In this document: positions 26,938 to 35,773 of the stretch, one piece after another
How the letters are laid out: each line of letters starts with the position of its first letter
Position numbering within the stretch: the first letter of the stretch is position 1
Source of the DNA: Bacteroidota bacterium
GTDB lineage: Bacteria; Bacteroidota; Bacteroidia; Chitinophagales; Chitinophagaceae
Reading direction: 5' to 3'
NCBI GenBank assembly: GCA_018268015.1
Contig: JAFDXJ010000031.1
Span: 1 to 40,559, forward strand
Length of the DNA stretch: 40,559 nt
The notes under the pieces: generated by a model
What the model was told of the DNA's origin: nothing
The model's database searches: none
What the model saw: only the letters and a program-made list of their open reading frames with translations
Made by a program: the position numbers and the translations under genes

Positions 26938-27600
26938 ATGAAAAATATTTTTTTCCCCATCATCGCACTGGTTACGGTTGTAGCAATAACCGTTTCCTGC
27001 AATCAGTCTTCCAATAAAAACAGCGACCAAAAAGCCAATGACAGTACGGTGGTGTCTGAAGCTCAAAATGTGCCATCATCAACACAAAATGATACGGCAA
27101 CTTCTACTGCTCCAGTTGATACATTAGCTAAAGCGGCAGAAAAATCAGATATAAAAGAACAGTCGCAAAACTTCTCTATTGCACCTATTGTTAAGGATTA
27201 TCTTGCTTTAAAAAACGCACTTGTTGCAGATAATAACAAAGCAGCAGCCAGTGCAGGCAAACAGTTGTTCAGCACCTTGAAAAATGTAGATATGAAATCC
27301 ATACCAGCAAATAAGCATAAACAATATATGGATATAGCGGATGATGCAAAAGAGAATGCAGAACATATTGGCGACAATGCCGGAAAGATAGACCACCAAA
27401 GAGAGCATTTAGCATCATTAAGCAAAGATGTTTCCGACCTTATAGCATTGTTCGGAACTACCCAAAAATTGTATCAAGATTATTGCCCGATGTACAATGA
27501 TGGCAAAGGTGCTATTTGGATTAGTGAAGCAAAGACAATCAAAAATCCTTACTATGGTAGTAAGATGCTTACCTGCGGTTCTGTAAAAAAAGAATTTTAG
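26938..27600 (+). CDS. DUF3347 lipoprotein
   Basis: A 220-residue lipoprotein. The lipobox ITVSC places the anchor on C21, then a Ser/Thr/Ala-rich tether (22-75) and a DUF3347 domain (about 80-215). The end motif CPMYNDGKGAIW (C183, M185) and NPYYGSKMLTCG (M210, C213) is nearly identical to that of the HMA-DUF3347 protein upstream, so the two are paralogues: one soluble with its own HMA domain, one membrane-tethered. Only 1 base separates it from the haem-protein gene. A copper relay or store in the envelope is inferred. Confidence 0.82.
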   Translation: MKNIFFPIIALVTVVAITVSCNQSSNKNSDQKANDSTVVSEAQNVPSSTQNDTATSTAPVDTLAKAAEKSDIKEQSQNFSIAPIVKDYLALKNALVADNNKAAASAGKQLFSTLKNVDMKSIPANKHKQYMDIADDAKENAEHIGDNAGKIDHQREHLASLSKDVSDLIALFGTTQKLYQDYCPMYNDGKGAIWISEAKTIKNPYYGSKMLTCGSVKKEF

Positions 27601-27601
27601 A

Positions 27602-28051
27602 ATGAAGAAAGTATTAAAGATAATTTTAGCAACAGTGCTGTTTATTTTTATTGCAATCCAATTTTATCAGCCTGCCCTTAATGTAGATAAAGGGCAGGTT
27701 TACACAACCGATTTTACACAAGTCTATAAAATGCCTATTGAAATAAAAGCGATGTTTCAAACGTCTTGCTACGATTGTCATAGCAACAATACCAATTATG
27801 TTTGGTACGACTATGTACAGCCTGCAAGAACATTGGTAGGAACCCATATCAAAAATGCAAAAGAAGATTTGAATTTCAATGAATGGGGTACATACTCAAA
27901 TAGAAAGCAGGAAAGATTACTAAACTCAATTAAAGAACAAATAGAAACGAAGCAAATGCCTCTGTCCTCATATACACTGATGCACAAAAATGCAAAATTG
28001 AATAATGAGCAAATCAAAACATTAATCAATTGGCTAAAAGAACAGGAATGA
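27602..28051 (+). CDS. Haem-binding domain protein (cytochrome c-like)
   Basis: A 149-residue protein with an N-terminal membrane span (about 5-22) and a c-type haem site SCYDCH (C56, C59, H60). TNYVWYDYVQP follows, with a distal Met candidate in KQMPLSSY (near residue 120), as in the Haem_bd family of Bacteroidota. It would be anchored in the inner membrane facing the periplasm. It sits between the DUF3347 lipoprotein and the multicopper oxidase, so an electron-transfer role toward or from the oxidase or bound copper is plausible but unproven. Confidence 0.82.
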   Translation: MKKVLKIILATVLFIFIAIQFYQPALNVDKGQVYTTDFTQVYKMPIEIKAMFQTSCYDCHSNNTNYVWYDYVQPARTLVGTHIKNAKEDLNFNEWGTYSNRKQERLLNSIKEQIETKQMPLSSYTLMHKNAKLNNEQIKTLINWLKEQE

Positions 28052-28072
28052 GTTTCAAAAAAAAATATCAAA

Positions 28073-30346
28073 ATGAATATACCCATAAATAGTAAAATAA
28101 GGTTGCTGCAAGCAGTATTTATACTGTTATGTTCGCAATCCCTTTTCGCACAAAAAGTAGTTCGGTATGAGCTGTATGTAAAAGATACGCTTGTAAACTA
28201 CGCAGGAAAAGAAAAAAGGGCTATTGCAGTAAACGGTCAGATACCGATGCCCACGCTCACATTTACAGAGGGCGACACTGCCGAGATTGTAGTGCATAAC
28301 CAGTTAAAAGAAAGTACATCACTGCATTGGCACGGCGTATTTTTGCCCAACAAAGAGGACGGTGTGCCCTGGCTTACACAGAAACCTATTGAAGCCGGAG
28401 CAACATACACCTATCGTTTTCCAATTATCCAACACGGAACGCACTGGTATCATTCCCATTCAGGTTTGCAGGAGCAGATTGGAATGTATGGCAGTTTTGT
28501 AATGAAAAAGCGGGAAGACGACAAAACCTTTAGAAAGGGAATTGATGATTTGCCTACCGTACCCATCATTTTAAGTGAATGGACGAATTATAATCCCAAC
28601 AACATTAACCGGATGTTGCACAACGCCAACGATTGGGCGGCGATTAAAAAGAACGCTACACAATCCTATGCGGAAGCCATCAGGGAGGGGCATTTTAAAA
28701 CCAAATTGACCAACGAATGGAAACGTATGTTGGCAATGGACGTAAGCGATGTGTATTATGATAAAATCCTTATCAATGGCAGCAATTCGCCCGAACTGAA
28801 AACAGTTGACGGCAAGACCTTAAAAGCGGGGGACAAAGTACGGCTTCGCATATCCAATGGCGGTGCATCTTCCTATTTTTGGCTTCGCTACGCCGGAGGT
28901 AAGATTACCGTAGTCGCCAATGACGGTAATGATGTAGAGCCAGTAGAGGTAGATAGATTAATCATTGCAGTTTCCGAAACTTATGATATTGTGGTAACAA
29001 TTCCTGACGATGGTGTTGCCTACGAGTTTTTAGCCACAACCGAAGACAGGACACAATCAGCAAGCTATTTTGTAGGCAATGGCATCAAACAATTAATATC
29101 GCCACTCCCAAGATTAAAATATTTTGAGGGAATGAAGATGATGAACGATATGATGAAGATGAATGGAGATTTGGACGATATGGGTATGAAAATGAGCCTG
29201 AACCAAATGGATATGAATGTGGTAATGTACCCTGAAATTACCGGAGAGGCGGGAAAAAAAACAGACCATAGCAAGCACGAGGGTATGAATATGGATAACG
29301 ACCCCAACCGTTACAATGCAAATGCTTTAGGAGAAATCAAAACCCTGAATTATGCGATGTTAAAATCGCCCTACAATACCACACTTCCCAAAGATGCGCC
29401 CATAAAAGAATTAAAATTTACTCTTACGGGAAATATGAACCGTTATGTGTGGAGTATGGGTAATAAAATACTTTCCGAAACCGATAAAATACCTGTAAAG
29501 AAAGGGGAAATTTTACGCATCACCATTTACAATAATTCTATGATGCGCCACCCGATGCACCTGCACGGTTTTGATTTCAGGGTAATCAATGGTAAAGGCG
29601 AAAAATCACCACTAAAAAATGTGTTAGATATAATGCCAATGGAAACAGATACCATTGAATTTTTGGCAAACGAAGAAGGAGATTGGTTTTTCCACTGCCA
29701 TATCCTATATCATATGATGTCGGGGATGAACAGGGTTTTTGCTGTGGATGACTATAAAAATCCAAACTTACCCAACAAGAAACAAGCATACAATAAATTA
29801 CAGAGAGAGAGCAATATGCCACATTTTATGGCACAGAACGATTTTGCAACCAATGGTAATGATGGCGAGGCAATGTTTCAAAATGCAAGATGGAGTTTAG
29901 GCACAGAATGGCGTTTAGGTTACAATGATATGCACGGTTACGAAGTAGAAACACATTTAGGAAGATACATCGGAAAAATGCAGTGGTTTATGCCATTTAT
30001 AGGCTTTGACTGGCGTTACCGTAAAATGGGAATAGATGAACACGAAACCAATTTATTCGGGCAGAAAAACGAAAAAGATACACGTAGAGCCTTTAGTTTA
30101 GGTTTTATGTACACCTTGCCAATGTTAGTCAATTTTCAGGCAGAAGTATATCACGATGGTATCGTTCGCCTGTCTTTAATGCGAGAAGATATACCAATTT
30201 CAAAAAGATTAAGAGCTGGTTTTATGGTCAATACCGATATGGAATATATGGCAGACTTGAAGTATATCATCAATAAGAATATAGGTATTCGTACACACTA
30301 TGATAGTGATATGGGCTTGGGTATAGGGCTGTCACTAAATTATTAA
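28073..30346 (+). CDS. Multicopper oxidase with C-terminal barrel-like domain
   Basis: A 757-residue protein with a signal peptide ending LFAQ (about residue 27). Copper sites: HWHG (H85, H87), HWYHSH (H124, H127, H129), HPMHLHG (H493, H496, H498) and HCHILYHMMSGM (H541, C542, H543, H547, axial M552). A Met-rich insertion (MKMMNDMMKMNGDLDDMGMK, near 360) and HSKHEGMNM resemble PcoA/CopA-type periplasmic cuprous oxidases. From about residue 590 to the end the sequence alternates polar and aromatic residues and ends in LSLNY, resembling a CopB/PcoB-type outer-membrane barrel. The protein is therefore probably an oxidase fused to, or tethered by, such a domain. It is the last gene of the operon, followed by a strong terminator. 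Confidence 0.9.
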   Translation: MNIPINSKIRLLQAVFILLCSQSLFAQKVVRYELYVKDTLVNYAGKEKRAIAVNGQIPMPTLTFTEGDTAEIVVHNQLKESTSLHWHGVFLPNKEDGVPWLTQKPIEAGATYTYRFPIIQHGTHWYHSHSGLQEQIGMYGSFVMKKREDDKTFRKGIDDLPTVPIILSEWTNYNPNNINRMLHNANDWAAIKKNATQSYAEAIREGHFKTKLTNEWKRMLAMDVSDVYYDKILINGSNSPELKTVDGKTLKAGDKVRLRISNGGASSYFWLRYAGGKITVVANDGNDVEPVEVDRLIIAVSETYDIVVTIPDDGVAYEFLATTEDRTQSASYFVGNGIKQLISPLPRLKYFEGMKMMNDMMKMNGDLDDMGMKMSLNQMDMNVVMYPEITGEAGKKTDHSKHEGMNMDNDPNRYNANALGEIKTLNYAMLKSPYNTTLPKDAPIKELKFTLTGNMNRYVWSMGNKILSETDKIPVKKGEILRITIYNNSMMRHPMHLHGFDFRVINGKGEKSPLKNVLDIMPMETDTIEFLANEEGDWFFHCHILYHMMSGMNRVFAVDDYKNPNLPNKKQAYNKLQRESNMPHFMAQNDFATNGNDGEAMFQNARWSLGTEWRLGYNDMHGYEVETHLGRYIGKMQWFMPFIGFDWRYRKMGIDEHETNLFGQKNEKDTRRAFSLGFMYTLPMLVNFQAEVYHDGIVRLSLMREDIPISKRLRAGFMVNTDMEYMADLKYIINKNIGIRTHYDSDMGLGIGLSLNY

Positions 30347-30361
30347 GGATTATGCACCATT

Positions 30362-30391
30362 CCCCTCCGAAATATCGGAGGGGATTTTTTT
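30362..30391 (+). terminator. Terminator of the copper operon
   Basis: CCCCTCCGA (30362-30370), loop AATA, TCGGAGGGG (30375-30383), then a run of seven T (30385-30391). The T-run abuts the stop of the convergent ORF6N gene. Confidence 0.9.
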
Positions 30392-31268
30392 ACTTGTTTA
30401 AAATCTGCAAAACTCTACCAAGTTCAATATCCATTCTTGAAAAGGCAAACCATTTTTTGCCCAGGTCTTTGAGCGATGCCCCGATATGGTAGAGTTCTGA
30501 ATGGTCAATAATCAAAAAACGGTCGTGGGCATCGGAGAAAATCTCAATTTCAATCGGTGGATATTGGCTATTGTAGCGTTGTAAATCTAATCGTAGCTGA
30601 TTACTGATGCTTTTGGTAAGAATTGTAGCGGTTACAGTAGTCTTACGCTTACCCAACAAAGTAAGCACCGTATCATCCACATAATTATCAAGCAAGATAA
30701 TTGAGCTTTTGGCACTTCGGATAATATCGGAAACAAAGGCGTAGGCATCAAATACCTGCCCGTTGTAGAAAATACCTTTCTCGCTGTACAGCTTGTCGCT
30801 TTCCAAAGCCTTAAAAATCTCTTCAAATTTTTGGTCGGCTTCCAGTTGCTTTAATTCGATATTATCCATTCGATGAAATAAAGAAGCATTGCTGATAAGC
30901 ATACGTCGCATTTCTACAAAGGCTTCCATTATTTCCACACTCATTTTAACGGCTATATCAGAACGGAGTATGGCAGATGCCATTGCAACGCCCTGTTCGG
31001 TAAAAACATAGGGCAAATAACGTCTGCCGCCGTAGTTTAAACTTGAGGTTCCAATTTGGAACCTCAAGTTTTCAATTTCCTCTTCGGTCAGTTGAAAACA
31101 GAATGATACTGGAAAACGCTCAATATTTCTTTTTACGGCTTTGTTCAGGTTCTTTGTTTCTACCTGATATAAGGCAGCGAGGTCGCTATCCAACATTACC
31201 TGTTTGCCCCGGATAGTATAAATCAGGTTTCTGATTTCTTTGGGTATGATTGACGGTTTATTTTCCAT
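30390..31268 (-). CDS. ORF6N domain protein with PLD-like C-terminus
   Basis: About 292 residues. The N-terminal ORF6N domain (IRNLIYTIRGKQVMLDSDLAALYQV, then NLRFQIGTSS and YVFTEQGVAMASAIL) is a DNA-binding fold of phage and mobile-element proteins. The C-terminal half (about 165-290) contains HDRFLIID (H248, R250, D255) followed by HIGASLKDLG, close to the phospholipase-D-type HxKx4D motif but with Arg for Lys. The ATG at 31268 is chosen; the frame stays open further upstream inside topB. It overlaps the end of topB by 11 bases, so it is the last gene of the excision operon. The function is unknown; nuclease activity is uncertain because only one PLD motif is seen. Confidence 0.8.
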   Translation of the reverse strand: MENKPSIIPKEIRNLIYTIRGKQVMLDSDLAALYQVETKNLNKAVKRNIERFPVSFCFQLTEEEIENLRFQIGTSSLNYGGRRYLPYVFTEQGVAMASAILRSDIAVKMSVEIMEAFVEMRRMLISNASLFHRMDNIELKQLEADQKFEEIFKALESDKLYSEKGIFYNGQVFDAYAFVSDIIRSAKSSIILLDNYVDDTVLTLLGKRKTTVTATILTKSISNQLRLDLQRYNSQYPPIEIEIFSDAHDRFLIIDHSELYHIGASLKDLGKKWFAFSRMDIELGRVLQILNK

Positions 31269-33351
31269 TGCGTTTACTGCTTTTGTTTTTCTCAAACTCA
31301 AAAGAACTTTCCGCATTCTCTTTCAGAATGATGTAAGCATCGAATTTCTTTCCAGCTTTGCTTGTCATTCCTTTGATAAGAGAGGTTTTGCCTTTATTGA
31401 CAAGGCTTGTTATGTTTTCGATACTGATTTGTACACCGCAGACGGTGCGGAACTGTACCCAGTTACAAGCCTCATCAGGGCATTTCACAATCTTGTCACG
31501 GATAATAAGCTGCTGACTTTTGCATTTCGGGCAGGTCAGTTTCGGCTGATTGGTACTTACAATAGAAGTTTGCAGCAATTCATCAGTAATAGACTTGGCA
31601 TAGGTTTCCATTTCCTTTTGGAACGTTCCGGCATCCGCTTCATTATTTTCGATTTTCTGTAATGCCAATTCCCATTCGGCGGTCATTGCTACATCCGCAA
31701 TTTTCCGGTCTTTGACAAGTCCGTACACCTGCAATCCTTTTTCCGTAGGGATTAAAGAACGTTTATCCCTTTGGATATAATTGCGGGTAAACAGGGTTTC
31801 GATAATAGCGGCTCTTGTAGCCGGAGTACCGATACCGATATTTTTGAGAGCTTTGCGCTCTTCCTCATTCTCGATTTCTTTCCCTGCGGTTTCCATAGCG
31901 GACAAAAGCCCGGCTTCGGTATAAAGCACTGGAGGTTTGGTCTGCTTCTCCAAAACGGCGGCTTCCTTTATAGCAAGTTCTTCGCCTTTATGCAGTTCAG
32001 GTAATTCCTGTACTGGTTCTTCGCCATCGTCTGTAAAACTCCCTTTGATGGAACGCCAACCTGCTTCCTGAATTTTACAGCCTTTTGCCGTAAAGTCGTA
32101 ATGCAACACCTGTAATGATACATCGGTTATTTCCTTAACACAGGCTTGTGATATGGCTTCGAGCAATCGAAGCGCAATCATATTGTAAATCTTGTTTTCG
32201 TCTGCATTGAGTACCGACGGCACTTTATCCGTAATCAACAAACCGTGATGGTCCGTTACACGGAGGTCATTCACGATACGTTTGTTGAACCGTCCCCATT
32301 TGATTTTGGTAAGGGCTTGCTTGCAATCTTCCCGGTTCTGCAAAACCCGCACAAGGTTTGGAATTTCTGCCCACATATCTTCAGGGATGTATTTGCTTCC
32401 AGTACGTGGGTAAGTGATAAACTTCTTTTCGTACAGGCTTTGTGCGATATTAAGGGTTGCTTCAGCAGATAATTTCAGCCGTTTGTTGGCTTCCTTTTGT
32501 AAGCCTGTCAGGTCGAAAAGCAAGGGCGGTTGTTCTGTAACGCTTTTAGTTTCTACCGAGCTAACGGTAGCCGTTGCGCTACGCTGAATAACTTTAAGGG
32601 TATCATCGGCAAGCTGCTTTTCGTCCCATTTGGTTGCGGAAATACTTTTGAAATCAACCTGTGCTTTATTGTGTAATAATTGTATCTGCCAGTATTTCTT
32701 AACCGTGAAATTCTTATTGTCGAGGTAGCGTTTGCATATCAAAGCCAGTGTAGGTGTTTGCACTCTTCCGAGCGAATAGATACCGTTACCTGCGGCAATG
32801 CTCAATGCCTGCGTAGCATTGATGCCTACAAGCCAGTCGGCACGGCTTCTGCCTTGCGCTGCCTGATACAGTCCGTCAAATTCCTTTCCGTCTTTCAGGT
32901 TGTCGAAGCCTTGCTTTATTGCCTTTTCGGTAAGTGAACTTATCCAAAGGCGTTCAAAAGGTTTGTTGCATTTCAGGTATTCATAAATGTACCTGAAAAT
33001 GAGTTCGCCCTCACGACCTGCATCGGTAGCAACGATGATGCTGTTGCTTTGCTTAAAAAGCTGCTCAATGACTTTCAGTTGCTTTAATGCGCCAGTATCG
33101 GCGGTGTACCCTTTATCTTTTTTGACCTTGCGAACGGTCAATAAAAAGGGGTTGGGCAATATCGGCAGGGATGCTTTGTCAAATCCCGAAATGCCGTAGT
33201 CTTCGGGCATTCCCAGTCCTATCAAATGACCAAATGCCCACGTAACAAAATAGCCGTTACCTGTCAGGTAGCCGTCCTTTTTATCGGATGCTCCCACAAG
33301 TCCGGCTATTTCCCTTGCTACGCTTGGTTTTTCTGCAATGATTGTTTTCAT
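31258..33351 (-). CDS. topB: DNA topoisomerase III (Exc-like)
   Basis: A 697-residue type IA topoisomerase. The TOPRIM region has E7 (IIAEKPS) and ATDAGREGE (D110-E116); the catalytic tyrosine is Y314 in FITYPRTGS. The C-terminus has a zinc-finger-like CPKCKSQQ...CPDEAC and a basic tail. In CTnDOT the topoisomerase gene exc is the last of the xis2c-xis2d-orf3-exc operon; the gene order here is the same. It starts 6 bases after the DUF3945 gene. It likely assists excision or processing of the transferred strand. Confidence 0.93.
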   Translation of the reverse strand: MKTIIAEKPSVAREIAGLVGASDKKDGYLTGNGYFVTWAFGHLIGLGMPEDYGISGFDKASLPILPNPFLLTVRKVKKDKGYTADTGALKQLKVIEQLFKQSNSIIVATDAGREGELIFRYIYEYLKCNKPFERLWISSLTEKAIKQGFDNLKDGKEFDGLYQAAQGRSRADWLVGINATQALSIAAGNGIYSLGRVQTPTLALICKRYLDNKNFTVKKYWQIQLLHNKAQVDFKSISATKWDEKQLADDTLKVIQRSATATVSSVETKSVTEQPPLLFDLTGLQKEANKRLKLSAEATLNIAQSLYEKKFITYPRTGSKYIPEDMWAEIPNLVRVLQNREDCKQALTKIKWGRFNKRIVNDLRVTDHHGLLITDKVPSVLNADENKIYNMIALRLLEAISQACVKEITDVSLQVLHYDFTAKGCKIQEAGWRSIKGSFTDDGEEPVQELPELHKGEELAIKEAAVLEKQTKPPVLYTEAGLLSAMETAGKEIENEEERKALKNIGIGTPATRAAIIETLFTRNYIQRDKRSLIPTEKGLQVYGLVKDRKIADVAMTAEWELALQKIENNEADAGTFQKEMETYAKSITDELLQTSIVSTNQPKLTCPKCKSQQLIIRDKIVKCPDEACNWVQFRTVCGVQISIENITSLVNKGKTSLIKGMTSKAGKKFDAYIILKENAESSFEFEKNKSSKRNGK

Positions 33352-33357
33352 ACTGTA

Positions 33358-34818
33358 CTACATTTTTCTGCCTTTGTATTTTGCAGGTTTGTTGTCCTGT
33401 TGTTCCTGCTGCTTTTCGTTTTTCGGTCTTTGCTGCCCGGACTTCAAAGGCTCTTGGACGTTCTTGGTCGCTTCGTTGGTTTTACCCTCCGAATTGACGG
33501 CAGTCTGCGTTTTATGGGTTTCAGCAGGTTCTACCCGTGCTTTATACTGACCGGGGAACTCAAAATTGGTCTTTCCGGTATCTTTGTCGAAAGTGATATA
33601 ACCCTTATAGAGTTGGTCTTTTTTGTCTTTCAGTTCAACATAGATGGTTTGTCCGGCTTTGAACTTGTTGTACTGCTCATCATCAAGTTCTTTGCCCCTG
33701 AAAGTTCTTGGAGCCTCCTGCGGTTGGCTTTGCTGGTTGCTTTGTTGGGTGTTCTGTTGGTTCGTTTGCGCTTGCTGATTGTTGTTGCTTCTGTCAAACA
33801 GGAACTCAACATATCGTTTGTCCGCATTGAATTGTACCGTTGCCGAAAACTCTGTTCCCTTAGTGGAAATCATACCCTCTAAATAGAGTGGTTTTCCCTC
33901 CATTAAAGTTTGCTTTTGTTCCTCATTCAGCTTTACGCCCTTAATTTCATCGGGGATTTTGATAAACTCCGTGCGCAGTGCAATCACATCGTTGGTCAGC
34001 CTGTCAATGCTGATAATGGACGGCATCAGTTCGCCTGTTTTGGAATTTACGAGATTGACCACACGCCCCATATTGCCCGTTTCGAGCAGGTTTTTCTTGT
34101 CTTCGTCCGTAAACTTGTGACCGAAAAACTCAAAGTGCAGGTTAGGTTCTCTTTTGATACCGTGTATTGCCACGATAACATTGCCATCTTCCGCTTGCTG
34201 TAAAGACAGGCGGGCATCCGTGCGGAGGATAGAACCACCGAGGTTAATGCCTATCGGTAAAAGTTCATTGGTTTTGTAACCTCGTAACAAAGGGTCAAGC
34301 AGGTTTCTTTTTTCAAGATACTCTTTGCTTAATCCGAGGTTTTTCATTGTGTCCCAATCAATCTGCTCCGGCTTGTAGCGGTATTCGCTTGTTTCCGTTG
34401 TTGTTTGTGCTGTTGCCATATTATTTTGATTTTCTTGTTTTTTATCCGGTTGGGGTTCTGCTTTCACTTCGTGTTCTTTCAGCACTTTTTCGCCCTGTGG
34501 AGTGGGCTTATCTACGTGCTTTTGTAATTCCTCTGCTTTTTCAGCAGCAACCGGGGCAGACACTTTGAAGAAAGTAAAGTTTGTAGGGTTCTTTAACTGG
34601 CTGAAAAAATTGGAAAAGAAGTTGGAAAAGAAATCACCGCTTTTGTCCACACGCATAAACTGGTTTTGGTTTTTCTTGGTGGGTTCCACGGTTTCCATTT
34701 TCCCGTTTTCGTCAATACTCTTTACTGCCTGGATTTTCATTTTCTCTTTATCCAGTACGAGTAAGATGTCCGAAAGCTGTTCGGGCATTTCCTGTTTATT
34801 AGTTGTTTCTTCGCTCAT
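33358..34818 (-). CDS. DUF3945/DUF4099 protein (orf3-like)
   Basis: A 486-residue hydrophilic protein. After an N-terminal region (LSDILLVLDKEKMKIQAVKS) and a charged, Gln/Lys-rich linker come the DUF4099-like part (YKPEQIDWDTMKNLGLSKEY, about 155-240) and DUF3945-like repeats (EEQKQTLMEGKPLYLEGM and DDEQYNKFKAGQTIYVELKD), separated by a Gln/Asn-rich stretch near residue 350. It is a standard partner of topB in Bacteroidota conjugative elements, at the position of orf3 of the CTnDOT excision operon. Its activity is unknown; the DUF3945 repeats may bind DNA or topoisomerase. Confidence 0.82.
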   Translation of the reverse strand: MSEETTNKQEMPEQLSDILLVLDKEKMKIQAVKSIDENGKMETVEPTKKNQNQFMRVDKSGDFFSNFFSNFFSQLKNPTNFTFFKVSAPVAAEKAEELQKHVDKPTPQGEKVLKEHEVKAEPQPDKKQENQNNMATAQTTTETSEYRYKPEQIDWDTMKNLGLSKEYLEKRNLLDPLLRGYKTNELLPIGINLGGSILRTDARLSLQQAEDGNVIVAIHGIKREPNLHFEFFGHKFTDEDKKNLLETGNMGRVVNLVNSKTGELMPSIISIDRLTNDVIALRTEFIKIPDEIKGVKLNEEQKQTLMEGKPLYLEGMISTKGTEFSATVQFNADKRYVEFLFDRSNNNQQAQTNQQNTQQSNQQSQPQEAPRTFRGKELDDEQYNKFKAGQTIYVELKDKKDQLYKGYITFDKDTGKTNFEFPGQYKARVEPAETHKTQTAVNSEGKTNEATKNVQEPLKSGQQRPKNEKQQEQQDNKPAKYKGRKM

Positions 34819-34903
34819 AATCTGAAAATTTCAAAATTTCACGATCGAATGTAAAGGAAGCCTTCACTGATTTGCTTTATGTGGCACTCAAAGGCAGCGT
34901 TTG

Positions 34904-35212
34904 TCACTTATTGGCATCCAGTTTAGGTAACGGCGGGTTAAAACTTTCCCTGATGAACTGATGCACATCGGACAGTTTGTAATACAGTTTCCCGCTAATG
35001 GTATAATAAGGGAGCTTGCCTATGGAGCGATACCGTTGCAGGGAACGGTTACTGATTTTCAGCATTTGCAGTAAATCCTGATTATCGAGTAATTCCTCAC
35101 CGTCTATGCTGTTGCGCTTCTTTTGTAAATCGTCTATGTGGTTGCCGAGAATGTCAAGCCTGTCCATTATGCGTTCCATCCACGCCACAAATTCCATTTT
35201 GTCGATATTCAT
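34904..35212 (-). CDS. Excisionase-like HTH protein (xis2d-like)
   Basis: A 102-residue protein with an N-terminal helical segment and a MerR/excisionase-type winged HTH: LLDNQDLLQMLKISNRSLQR then GKLPYYTISGKLYYKLSDV. This is the HTH_17 layout of small recombination directionality factors. It lies 12 bases after the other HTH gene and 85 bases before the DUF3945 gene on the minus strand, corresponding to xis2d in CTnDOT. It would bind near the element's att site and direct the integrase toward excision, and may also activate transfer genes. Confidence 0.83.
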   Translation of the reverse strand: MNIDKMEFVAWMERIMDRLDILGNHIDDLQKKRNSIDGEELLDNQDLLQMLKISNRSLQRYRSIGKLPYYTISGKLYYKLSDVHQFIRESFNPPLPKLDANK

Positions 35213-35224
35213 ACGTGTACGCTT

Positions 35225-35578
35225 TTAATTATTACCTGATTTCAGCTTTCTGCCTTTTTCGATATAGCTTTTGCCTTTTGCCATAAGCTGCTCTACATAT
35301 TCATCGGTGGTCTGCACGGCATTAGCGTTGAGCATTTCTTTTATAGCACCAATCGTATAGTAATACTGCCCGTACATTTTTGAAAAAGCTATCTGCCCAT
35401 TGGTACGCATACGCCACAATGTTTTTTCGCTGATGTGGAGATACTGGCAGACTTCGTGATTGTTGAGCCATAAATTATCGTAGCTTGTATCTTCCAGTTT
35501 GAGGATATATTCGCTAATGGCTTTCAACCTTTCATTGAGGTGCTTCCACACTTCTTCGTCAACTGTTATAATATTCAT
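35225..35578 (-). CDS. Excisionase-like HTH protein (xis2c-like)
   Basis: A 117-residue protein with a helical start (WKHLNERLKAISEYILKLED), an HTH_17-type domain (LWLNNHEVCQYLHISEKTLW, then NGQIAFSKMYGQYYYTIGAI) and a basic tail. It is the first gene of the minus-strand excision operon, corresponding to xis2c of CTnDOT. The 250 bases upstream hold hairpins and a cluster of GCCAA(T) repeats between it and rteC. A -7-like GAATTTTG lies on the minus strand at 35604-35611. Confidence 0.83.
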   Translation of the reverse strand: MNIITVDEEVWKHLNERLKAISEYILKLEDTSYDNLWLNNHEVCQYLHISEKTLWRMRTNGQIAFSKMYGQYYYTIGAIKEMLNANAVQTTDEYVEQLMAKGKSYIEKGRKLKSGNN

Positions 35579-35631
35579 TGCACTGCTGTTTAATGTTCAC
35601 AGGACAAAATTCAGAAGTGTGGTAGTGTTTG

Positions 35632-35766
35632 TCTGCCAATACTTACCCATTGGTTTGGCACTTTTTTGAAAATTTTTGCAATGAGAAAAACCCTTGTTTA
35701 ATAAGGGTTTTAGTAGGGTTGGGATATTTTGCGGTAGCCTTTTACCAACATTTGCCAATTGGCAGA
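35632..35766. promoter_or_regulatory. Cluster of GCCAA(T) half-sites, candidate RteC operator
   Basis: TGCCAAT (35634-35640), ATTGG (35649-35653) and TTTGGCA (35654-35660) form inverted half-sites just upstream of the excision operon. A perfect 12-bp palindrome TGCCAATTGGCA sits at 35753-35764. TCTGCCAAT (35632-35640) and ATTGGCAGA (35758-35766) are a perfect 9-bp inverted repeat. In CTnDOT, RteC binds inverted half-sites upstream of the xis2c promoter; the position here fits. The assignment is inference. Confidence 0.5.
35687..35711 (-). terminator. Hairpin in the leader of the excision operon
   Basis: AAAACCCTT and AAGGGTTTT with a 7-base loop. On the minus strand the stem runs into TTTTTC, so it could be a second terminator for rteC or an attenuator for the excision operon. 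Confidence 0.5.
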
Positions 35767-35773
35767 TATGGGC

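Noticed and set aside
33226..33882. Plus-strand hydrophobic frame opposite topB and the DUF3945 gene
   Set aside because: The apparent membrane protein comes from reading Lys/Gln-rich codons backwards; no promoter and no conserved motif.
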